Assembly: GCA_021299075.1 (NCBI GenBank)
Contig: JAJTFU010000177.1
Location: forward strand, 1 to 5,212
Reading direction: 5' to 3'
Source of the DNA: Novosphingobium sp.
GTDB lineage: Bacteria; Pseudomonadota; Alphaproteobacteria; Sphingomonadales; Sphingomonadaceae
Length of the DNA: 5,212 nt
Shown: positions 1-5,212 of the stretch, one piece after another
Numbering within the stretch: position 1 is the first letter of the stretch
Layout of the letters: each line of letters opens with the position of its first letter
Program-made: the position numbers and the translations under genes
The notes under the pieces: generated by a model
Databases searched by the model: none
What the model saw: only the letters and a program-made list of their open reading frames with translations
What the model was told of the DNA's origin: nothing

Positions 1-804
1 GGACACGGTGGTCACCCCTCTGGTCAGCATCATCCGTTGCAGCGCGGCCATGCCATCGCGCACCTTGGTGCCGCCCAGCAGGGCCGGTTGCATCTTGGCC
101 AGCGCCACGGGGAGACCCGTCTCGGAAAACAGGCCCTTGTCGAAATCGCTGTCGCGCGGATCGGCTTTGGCGGCGGCAAGCGCAGCCGCAAAGCTGGCAG
201 CATCTCCCAGTCCCCAGGCTTTCAGCGCGGCGGAATTGGCGATCACATCGTGAAAGCTGCGCTGCCAGATCACCACGGCACGATCGGGCGCAATGGCATC
301 GAGCGCGCGGCGATCGAGCGCACCGTGGAACAGCTGGTGATAACCCCAGCAGATAAACGGATCGGCCTGCGACCGGGCGAGTTCTGCCTTCAGCCGGTCA
401 TGCCAGGCCTGCGGCGATTGCGCGCCCGGATAGCGGCCCGATGGCAGGATCCAGTCGTCCGGCGCGATGAATGGCAGGTTGAGCATCACCGCTGCCAGCA
501 TGGGGTGGACATGCGGATCGATCAGGCCTGGCACCAGGACCTTGCCCGCAAACTCGTGGTTGAGCGTCACGTCCTGGCCGCGCGTCCAGGGGGCCAGGGC
601 GTCAAGAGTATGGGCGTGGCCCAGGATCATTCCGTCGGCCACGGCCACGAAGCGTGCCTCGGGCAGGGCCGGGTCCATCGTGATGAACCTCGCCGCCTCG
701 AACACCGTGACCTGCCGTCTTGCGCCAGGCACTGTCGGGGCTGCGCCGATCAGCGGCAGCGCGGCAAGGCCCAGCATTGCCGATCGCCGATCGAATCCCG
801 CCAT
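1..804 (-). CDS. YtcJ-like metal-dependent amidohydrolase, N-terminal 268 residues (3' end outside window)
   Basis: This is the N-terminal part of an amidohydrolase-superfamily enzyme of the Amidohydro_3/YtcJ type, a family of metal-dependent hydrolases acting on amide or related bonds. The substrate cannot be read from sequence. Seen: ATG at 804, preceded by a GGGGGA ribosome-binding stretch (plus 811-816). The leader has an RR pair at residues 6-7 followed by a hydrophobic run to about residue 21, resembling a Tat signal, with possible cleavage after an Ala near 22-28. A small beta-sandwich-like start (about 32-90) follows, then PGLIDPHVHP at 92-101, whose H98 and H100 are the expected first metal ligands. 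Further YtcJ-like segments are RSFHDVIANSAAL (182-194) and RGVTTVS at the window edge. Family members are usually about 550 residues, so roughly half is visible. It lies 78 nt downstream of aroB on the same strand, so readthrough is possible. No own promoter is evident. The family call is secure; export and substrate are inference. Confidence 0.88.
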   Translation of the reverse strand, partial: MAGFDRRSAMLGLAALPLIGAAPTVPGARRQVTVFEAARFITMDPALPEARFVAVADGMILGHAHTLDALAPWTRGQDVTLNHEFAGKVLVPGLIDPHVHPMLAAVMLNLPFIAPDDWILPSGRYPGAQSPQAWHDRLKAELARSQADPFICWGYHQLFHGALDRRALDAIAPDRAVVIWQRSFHDVIANSAALKAWGLGDAASFAAALAAAKADPRDSDFDKGLFSETGLPVALAKMQPALLGGTKVRDGMAALQRMMLTRGVTTVS

Positions 805-840
805 GCTGCTTCCCCCTTACTCCTTACCCGTCGCAAAGGC

Positions 841-865
841 TGCCACGCGCCGGGGGGCAGTGGCA
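841..865 (-). other. weak inverted repeat between aroB and the amidohydrolase gene
   Basis: A 6-bp perfect inverted repeat (TGCCAC at 841-846, GTGGCA at 860-865) encloses a 13-nt GC-rich loop, 18 nt beyond the aroB stop. Read on the minus strand it is followed by GCC and a run of only three T, so it lacks the U-tract of an intrinsic terminator. It could be a weak attenuating or mRNA-end hairpin, but in DNA this GC-rich it may be chance. Confidence 0.22.
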
Positions 866-882
866 AGTGCGGCCGCGCGTGT

Positions 883-1989
883 TCAGCGGGTCAATTCGGC
901 ATCGAGGAACGCAGCGACCTCTGCCAGGTCCACGTCCTTCGCCAGGAAAGCCTCGCCGATCTGGCGCAGGAGGACGAAGGGCAGGGAGCCGGCGTCCATC
1001 TTCTTGTCGTGCAGCATATGCGCGACCAGGGCCTGGCCATCGCAATTGAGGCCGAGGGTGGCGATCTCGCTCGCCATGCCGATCTCGGCAAAGTGCGCGG
1101 CGATCCGGTCCGCATCGCTACCCGCAATCAACCCGCGCCGGGCCGACAAACGTGCGGCGAGGACCATGCCGAGCGCGACGCCTTCGCCGTGGAGCAGGCG
1201 GTCGGAAAAGCCGGTCTGGGCTTCCAGCGCATGGCCGAAGGTATGGCCAAGGTTGAGCAGGGCGCGCAGGCCCAGCGTCTCGCGCTCGTCAGCCTTGACG
1301 ATATTCGCCTTGGCCGCGACCGAGTGGGCCACGGCATATTCGCGCAGGCCCGCATCGCCCGCCAGCATCGCCGCGCCATTGGCGACGCACCAATCAAAGA
1401 ACGCCGCATCGCCGAGCAGGCCGTACTTCACCACCTCGGCATAGCCGGCCAGCAGTTCGCGGCTGGGCAGGGTGCCAAGGACGTCGAGATCGGCCAGCAC
1501 CAGCGAGGGCTGGTGGAAGGCGCCGACCAGGTTCTTGCCGGCGGGCGTGTTGATCGCGGTTTTGCCGCCGACACTCGAATCGACCTGGGCCAGCAGCGTG
1601 GTCGGTACCTGGATGAAGTTGCAGCCGCGTTTGAGAATGCTCGCGGCAAAGCCGGTCAGGTCGCCGATCACTCCGCCGCCGAGCGCCACCACGTGATCGC
1701 CGCGCTCAACCTCTTCGGCCAGCAGCCAATCGACCGTGGCGGCAAGCTGCTCCCATGACTTGGTCGCTTCGCCCGCCGGGAGAATGCGCCAGGCGGCCTC
1801 GTGTCCGGCAGCAGCCAGCGCTGCTTCGACCGTCGCCCCGCAAGCGGCATGGACATGGGCATCGGTTACGATCGGCACGCGCTGCTTACGCAGCCTCGGA
1901 CCGGCCAGCTCAGCCAGGCGGGGCAGCAGGCCGCTGCCGACATGGACCTCATAGGGGCGGCCAGCGATATCGACCGGGATTACAGCCAT
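883..1989 (-). CDS. aroB: 3-dehydroquinate synthase
   Basis: This enzyme converts DAHP (3-deoxy-D-arabino-heptulosonate 7-phosphate) to 3-dehydroquinate, step 2 of the shikimate pathway, in the cytoplasm using NAD+ and a divalent metal (usually Zn2+ or Co2+). The 368-residue product is full length for the family. Seen: the NAD-binding GGGVIGD at 104-110 and the signature PTTLLAQVDSSVGGK (129-143) followed by GKN (151-153). The expected metal ligands are E185 (in AEVVKYG), H249 (in LGHTFGH) and H267 (in LLHGEG). A DKK motif sits at 328-330 in the C-terminal helical domain. The ATG at 1989 lies inside the end of aroK (10-nt overlap) and is served by AAGGA within aroK with 9-nt spacing, so translation is probably coupled to aroK. 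The stop is TGA at 883-885. No frameshift or missing key residue is seen. Confidence 0.97.
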   Translation of the reverse strand: MAVIPVDIAGRPYEVHVGSGLLPRLAELAGPRLRKQRVPIVTDAHVHAACGATVEAALAAAGHEAAWRILPAGEATKSWEQLAATVDWLLAEEVERGDHVVALGGGVIGDLTGFAASILKRGCNFIQVPTTLLAQVDSSVGGKTAINTPAGKNLVGAFHQPSLVLADLDVLGTLPSRELLAGYAEVVKYGLLGDAAFFDWCVANGAAMLAGDAGLREYAVAHSVAAKANIVKADERETLGLRALLNLGHTFGHALEAQTGFSDRLLHGEGVALGMVLAARLSARRGLIAGSDADRIAAHFAEIGMASEIATLGLNCDGQALVAHMLHDKKMDAGSLPFVLLRQIGEAFLAKDVDLAEVAAFLDAELTR

Positions 1990-2549
1990 GCGTCGATTTC
2001 CTTCAGAACCCGCGCCACGGTGCGCGACTGGGGCCCGCGTCCGGAGGTAATATGGATCGGGGCTTCGGCATAGGCCGGGCGGCGTTCCTCGCGCAGGCGG
2101 GTCAGGATCTCGCGCGGGTTGCCGTTTTTCAGCAGCGGCCGGGTATCCTTGCGTGCGGTGCGTTCGACCAGGGTGTCGATATCGGCATCGAGCCAGACGG
2201 TAATCGCCTTGGACAGGATCAGCGCGCGGGTTTCAGGATTGACGAAGGCCCCGCCGCCCGTGGCGATCACCTTGCGCTCTCCGTCCATCAGCCGGGCAAT
2301 CACCCGGCGCTCGCCATCGCGAAACAGGGCTTCGCCGTGGCGCTCGAATATTTCGGCGATGGAAAGCTGGGCGGCTTCCTCGATCGCTTCGTCCGCATCG
2401 ACGAAGGGCAAGTGGAGCGCGGCGGCCAGGCGGCGGCCAATGCTGGATTTGCCGGTGCCCATCATGCCCACAAGCACGACCGGACGATCGATCCGCCGCG
2501 CCAGGGCGTCGATCTCAGCGGTCGAAAGCTCGGTTTCGTCATGGTCCAT
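1980..2549 (-). CDS. aroK: shikimate kinase
   Basis: This enzyme phosphorylates shikimate to shikimate 3-phosphate with ATP, step 5 of the shikimate pathway, in the cytoplasm. The product is 189 residues, with a roughly 20-residue N-terminal extension before the kinase core that I believe is common in alphaproteobacterial AroK. Seen: Walker A loop GMMGTGKS (28-35), the shikimate/Mg-binding DAD (51-53), FRDGE (76-80) with its substrate-binding Arg (R77), GGG (98-100), the lid segment with R137-P138-L139-L140, and ERRPAY (155-160) matching the conserved R-x-P-x-Y. The ATG at 2549 was chosen because the frame, though open further upstream, has no other start codon until it runs into the divergent gene. 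There is no convincing Shine-Dalgarno, and a promoter-like element ends only about 10 nt upstream, so the mRNA may be leaderless. The TAA stop (1980-1982) lies inside aroB. Confidence 0.96.
   Translation of the reverse strand: MDHDETELSTAEIDALARRIDRPVVLVGMMGTGKSSIGRRLAAALHLPFVDADEAIEEAAQLSIAEIFERHGEALFRDGERRVIARLMDGERKVIATGGGAFVNPETRALILSKAITVWLDADIDTLVERTARKDTRPLLKNGNPREILTRLREERRPAYAEAPIHITSGRGPQSRTVARVLKEIDAWL
1997..2004 (-). promoter_or_regulatory. aroB ribosome-binding site inside the aroK coding end
   Basis: The minus strand reads GAAGGAAA here, with the AAGGA core 9 nt ahead of the aroB ATG (1987-1989). It lies wholly within the last codons of aroK, which supports the overlapping start of aroB and reinitiation by ribosomes finishing aroK. 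Confidence 0.6.
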
Positions 2550-2559
2550 TGCGGGCCTG

Positions 2560-2587
2560 CCTATAGATGGGCTAACCGGGTTCGCAA
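2560..2587 (-). promoter_or_regulatory. putative sigma70-type promoter for aroK-aroB
   Basis: On the minus strand TTGCGA (plus 2582-2587) and TATAGG (plus 2560-2565) are separated by 16 nt. Each matches 4 of 6 consensus bases. A start about 7 nt past the -10 would fall near 2553, only a few bases before the aroK ATG, giving an almost leaderless transcript. This is the only plausible element I see in the 78-nt divergent gap (2550-2627). It is inference from pattern only. Confidence 0.35.
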
Positions 2588-2612
2588 GTATGGGACGGGT
2601 TTCAGGGCAGAA

Positions 2613-2620
2613 AGGCGAGG
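2613..2620 (+). promoter_or_regulatory. ribosome-binding site deciding the start of the small membrane protein
   Basis: AGGCGAGG ends 7 nt before a GTG at 2628 but 13 nt before the in-frame ATG at 2634. The spacing favours the GTG as the start, although the ATG cannot be excluded. Confidence 0.45.
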
Positions 2621-2627
2621 TGTGGCG

Positions 2628-2762
2628 GTGAGCATGCGCAAGGGATGGCTGGTGCTGGCGGCGGCGCTTGTGGCGCTGCTCGTCTGGGCCTGGCATGACG
2701 GCGGCGAAGTGCCGCAGCGCCTGATTGCCGAACCGGTGACGCTGCCCGGGGTGAACCCATGA
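2628..2762 (+). CDS. small single-pass membrane protein of unknown function
   Basis: I do not recognise this gene as a named family. The product is 44 residues from GTG 2628, or 42 from ATG 2634. It starts with a short basic stretch (RK), then an uninterrupted hydrophobic helix GWLVLAAALVALLVWAWH, followed by a polar tail of about 24 residues with several prolines. The positive-inside rule puts the N-terminus in the cytoplasm and the tail in the periplasm; no lipobox cysteine or signal-peptidase site is obvious. Its TGA overlaps the ATG of the next gene (ATGA at 2759-2762), so the two are almost certainly cotranscribed and translationally coupled. That suggests, as inference, that this protein works with or helps localise the exported protein downstream. 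Support for it as a real gene comes from the coupling and the coherent membrane topology rather than from length. Confidence 0.65.
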   Translation: MSMRKGWLVLAAALVALLVWAWHDGGEVPQRLIAEPVTLPGVNP

Positions 2763-5212
2763 AGCGCAATGCTTTGCTGTTGACCCTAGGCTCGGTCCTG
2801 GCGCTGAGCTCGGCGCTGGTCGTGGCGCAGGATGCCCCCGAATCGCTGCTGCCCCCCGGTTTCGACAGGCCGCGCCCGGCGCCGAAGCAGGCTCCGGCGG
2901 CGCCCGTTACCGTTATCAAGGGCAGCACCAGCGGCGGCAGTGGATCGAGCGTATCGGTGCCGGTGGTTCAGCAAGTTCCCGGAGCGGCTGCGCCCGCTGC
3001 GGCGGGGCTCCCCGCCGGGGTCCGGATCCCGACGCTGCAAGAGCTGGAGGCGATGTCGCCTGAAGAGCTCGACGAGTTGCTGGGCCTGAAGCCGCGTTCC
3101 GACATGCCGCCAGCAGCCCGCCGGTCCATGAAGCAGGTGGGCGTGCTGGCTGATTACGAAGGCGGCCTGCCCGCCGGGGCGCTGGCCAAGCAGAATGGTG
3201 CGCTGGTCCGGGCCGCGCTGGATGGCAACAAGGGCCGGCTCGTTTCGCGCTGGGGGCATGTCCTGCTGCGCCGCGCGCTCGCCTCGCGGCTCGATGCGCC
3301 GCAGGGCATGAACCCGGTCGATTTCGCCGCCAGCCGTGCTGCGCTGCTGGTGCGGATGGGTGAGGGCGAGGTGGCCCGGGCCGTGGTCCAGGATGTCGAT
3401 GCCGGCAACTTTACCGACAGCCTGACCCGCGCCGCGCTGGATGCCTATGCCTTTACCGCCGACATCACCGGGATCTGCCCGGTCGTGGCGGTCCAGGGCG
3501 GGGTGCGCAAGGATGCCGAATGGCGCGTGCTGCGCAGCGTCTGCCAGGCTTTCCAGGGTGACGGTGCCGCGGCCATGGCGCAGCTTGACCGGATGCAGGG
3601 CGGCAAGGTCTGGCCCGAGATCGACATGCTGCTGGCGCAGAAATACGCGGGTGCCGCCGGCAAGACGCGCCGCGCGGTGACGATCGAGTGGGACGGCGTC
3701 AGTGAAATGACGCCGTGGCGCTATGCCTTTACCATTGCCACCGGGCTGGAGCCGCCGGCGGCGTTGATGCGGAATGCGCCGGATCGCTATGCCTATTCCG
3801 CCGCGATCGCGCCGATGGTGCCACTGACCACGCGGGCCGAGGGGGCGGACAAGGCAGCGGCGGCGGGCATCCTGTCGAGCGCGGCGATGGTCGATCTCTA
3901 TAGCCAGATCTACGCCCAGGAAGACATTACCGGCGATTGGGCCGACCGCTCGGCCCTGCTGCGGACGGCCTATACCGGCGAAGCGCCAGCGGACCGGATG
4001 GCCGCGATTGCGCAGCTGTGGGATAGCGCCGGGGATGCGCGGGTGCGCTATTCGCGGATGGTGCTGACCGCCTATGCCGCCGCGCGCATGCCGGTGGAGG
4101 ACAGCTTTGCCGATCAGGCGGCCGACCTGGTTGCCTCGATGCTGGCGGCGGGGCTCGATGGCAATGCGCTGCGCTGGGGTGAGCAGGCCGAAGTCGGCAG
4201 CCTGGCCTGGGCCCAGCTGGCTCTTGCTGTGCCCCAACGCGGCAATCCGATCGATTCAGGCGCGCTCAATTCATTCTATTCTAACGATGACAGCGACGCC
4301 TATCGCAAGTCACGCTTCCTGCTGGCAGGCCTGGCAGGGCTGGGCCGGGTCGACCAATCGACCGCTGCTGACTTTGCTTCGAAGCTGGAGATCGACCTCA
4401 ACCGCCAGACGCGCTGGACCCGGCTGATCAGCCAGGTGCTCGCGGCCGAGCGCGGGGCTGCGGCCAATACCCTGGCGGCCTATCGCCGCGACCTTGAAAC
4501 TGCCGAGGAAATCTTTGGCCCGCTGACCGGCGTGGATCGCGCCGGGCTGGCGCGGCTGGCCGCAGCCTGGGCCGATCTGGCGCCGTCGAGCCTTGCCCGC
4601 AAGTGCTCGGCGCTGCGGCAGTGCTTTGGTTTCCTGGTCGATGAGGGCTGGCGGACCGACGATCCGTCCCCGGCCCTGCCGCGCCCGCGCACGCGCCGGC
4701 CCTTGCCGCGCATTCTTGGTCACAAGGATGTCGAGGCGCTGTTTGCCGTGGCTGAGGCCGAGGCCGCAGGGGACCGGCCTGAGGCAGTCCGGCTGCTCGC
4801 GCTGCTGGAGCTGCTCTATGGTTCGGGCCTGCGCGCTAGCGAGCTGGTCTCGCTGCCGCTCAATGCCGTGCCGCGCGATGCACCGTTCCTGACCATTACC
4901 GGCAAGGGCGGTCAGCAACGGATGGTCCCGGTCAGTACCCGCGCTCGACAGGCCCTGTCGCGCTGGCTGGCGCTGCGGGGGAACACGGGCCGGCTGCTGT
5001 TCCCCTCAACCGGCAAGAGCGGCCATCTGACCCGCGTCCGCCTGTTCCAGCTGCTGCGTGAGCTGGCCCTGCGCGCCGGGCTTGATCCCGAACGGGTCAG
5101 CCCGCACGTGCTCCGTCACGCCTTTGCCACGCACCTGCTGGAGGGCGGAGCGGACCTGCGCGTGCTGCAGACGCTGCTGGGCCATGCCGATATCGCGACC
5201 ACCCAGATCTAC
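2759..5212 (+). CDS. in-frame chimera: exported helical protein of unknown function joined to XerD tyrosine recombinase (3' partial)
   Basis: A single uninterrupted frame of 818 codons, open at the window end. Residues 1-23 form a Sec signal peptide (MKR, then a hydrophobic run, likely cut after VVA). Residues 24-95 are Pro/Ala/Gly/Ser-rich and probably disordered. Residues ~95-555 are Ala/Leu-rich and helical, resembling a degenerate solenoid (TPR- or Sel1-like in texture, but no clear repeat unit). They hold only two cysteines, C240 and C262, a possible periplasmic disulfide. I recall similar proteins of unknown function in sphingomonads. Around residues 556-565 (near 4424-4453) the sequence turns into the first helix of XerD and continues as a full recombinase. 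The ATG at 2759 overlaps the preceding stop, with GGGGTGA (2748-2754) as ribosome site. Export plus a DNA recombinase is contradictory, so I suspect a deletion that fused two genes, or an assembly fault. The frame itself was verified codon by codon; the cause is inference. Confidence 0.8.
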   Translation, partial: MKRNALLLTLGSVLALSSALVVAQDAPESLLPPGFDRPRPAPKQAPAAPVTVIKGSTSGGSGSSVSVPVVQQVPGAAAPAAAGLPAGVRIPTLQELEAMSPEELDELLGLKPRSDMPPAARRSMKQVGVLADYEGGLPAGALAKQNGALVRAALDGNKGRLVSRWGHVLLRRALASRLDAPQGMNPVDFAASRAALLVRMGEGEVARAVVQDVDAGNFTDSLTRAALDAYAFTADITGICPVVAVQGGVRKDAEWRVLRSVCQAFQGDGAAAMAQLDRMQGGKVWPEIDMLLAQKYAGAAGKTRRAVTIEWDGVSEMTPWRYAFTIATGLEPPAALMRNAPDRYAYSAAIAPMVPLTTRAEGADKAAAAGILSSAAMVDLYSQIYAQEDITGDWADRSALLRTAYTGEAPADRMAAIAQLWDSAGDARVRYSRMVLTAYAAARMPVEDSFADQAADLVASMLAAGLDGNALRWGEQAEVGSLAWAQLALAVPQRGNPIDSGALNSFYSNDDSDAYRKSRFLLAGLAGLGRVDQSTAADFASKLEIDLNRQTRWTRLISQVLAAERGAAANTLAAYRRDLETAEEIFGPLTGVDRAGLARLAAAWADLAPSSLARKCSALRQCFGFLVDEGWRTDDPSPALPRPRTRRPLPRILGHKDVEALFAVAEAEAAGDRPEAVRLLALLELLYGSGLRASELVSLPLNAVPRDAPFLTITGKGGQQRMVPVSTRARQALSRWLALRGNTGRLLFPSTGKSGHLTRVRLFQLLRELALRAGLDPERVSPHVLRHAFATHLLEGGADLRVLQTLLGHADIATTQIY
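4436..5212 (+). other. xerD: XerD-type tyrosine recombinase module of the chimera
   Basis: XerD with XerC resolves chromosome dimers at dif, controlled by FtsK at the septum, in the cytoplasm. Here the SAM-like core-binding domain begins at VLAAERGAAANTLAAYRRDL (residues 560-579 of the chimera), matching E. coli XerD from about residue 14, so only the start of the first helix is missing. The catalytic domain (~655 on) contains R692 (GLRASEL), K716 (GKGGQQR, spaced 24 from the Arg as in E. coli), H783 and R786 (HVLRH), H809 (LGHADI) and Y818 (TTQIY). The tyrosine is the nucleophile and its codon is the last in the window. The sequence resembles XerD more than XerC in HVLRHAFATHLL and LGHADIATTQIY. 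No normal xerD start is present: the only nearby in-frame candidate is GTG 4436, without a Shine-Dalgarno. The downstream end, normally some 20 residues further, is outside the window. Confidence 0.9.

Noticed and set aside
869..876. GCGGCCGC palindrome after aroB
   Set aside because: An 8-bp GC palindrome is common in DNA of this composition, and no spacing or repetition suggests an operator.
37..1758. A 573-codon plus-strand open frame antisense to the amidohydrolase gene and aroB
   Set aside because: It runs through two well-supported genes, crosses their boundary, shows Arg/Gln/His/Gly-rich composition typical of antisense frames in GC-rich DNA, and matches no family I recognise.
1755..2627. 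Long upstream extension of the small membrane protein frame, across aroK
   Set aside because: It is antisense to aroK, whose motifs are clear. The ribosome site at 2613-2620 and the membrane helix place the real start at 2628 or 2634.
2550..2696. N-terminal extension of aroK to an upstream ATG (49 more residues)
   Set aside because: It would overlap the divergent membrane protein gene and its promoter region, and the added residues are His/Arg/Pro-rich without family resemblance.
3001..3016. Strong short inverted repeat (7-bp stem, 2-nt loop)
   Set aside because: It lies in the middle of a coding region with no T-tract and falls in Ala/Gly/Pro codons. This is expected by composition.
2786..4237. 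A 483-codon minus-strand open frame opposite the exported protein gene
   Set aside because: It has low-complexity Arg/His/Gly/Gln composition and no domain. The opposite strand has a signal peptide, a coupled start and continuous coding into XerD.
4436..4438. GTG as an independent xerD start
   Set aside because: It is in frame and at the right place, but no ribosome-binding site precedes it and the first turn of helix 1 would still be missing. It is kept only as a possibility.

Overview
The window comes from a high-GC alphaproteobacterium. The aroK-aroB pair, the XerD sequence style and a Sphingomonadales-like exported protein next to xerD suggest a sphingomonad or erythrobacterial genome. 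That placement rests on recalled family resemblance, not on a search. The DNA is chromosomal housekeeping in character. I see no rRNA, tRNA, CRISPR array, insertion sequence or phage gene, and no gene-free stretch longer than about 80 bases.

Minus-strand half (1-2549), read right to left: aroK (shikimate kinase) overlaps aroB (3-dehydroquinate synthase) by 10 nt, and 78 nt further on comes the start of a YtcJ-type amidohydrolase that runs off the left edge. aroK and aroB are steps 5 and 2 of the shikimate pathway to chorismate and look like one translationally coupled unit. The amidohydrolase has a Tat-like leader and no evident link to aromatic biosynthesis. It may be read through from aroB or be independent.

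Plus-strand half (2628-5212): a 78-nt divergent intergenic region carries a weak promoter-like element for aroK. It leads into a 44-codon single-pass membrane protein, whose stop overlaps by ATGA the start of a long reading frame that is still open at the right edge (818 codons visible). That frame is the most unusual item here. Its first ~559 codons encode a secreted, alpha-helical, unrecognised protein with a Sec signal peptide and only two cysteines. Without any stop or frame change it then becomes a XerD-type tyrosine recombinase, which lacks only its first dozen or so residues and has all six catalytic residues. The last codon of the window is the predicted catalytic tyrosine.

An export signal on a chromosome-dimer-resolution recombinase makes little biological sense, so the join is best explained by a deletion that removed the end of one gene and the start of xerD, whether in the organism or in the assembly. 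A genuine fusion with internal re-initiation of translation is the less likely alternative.
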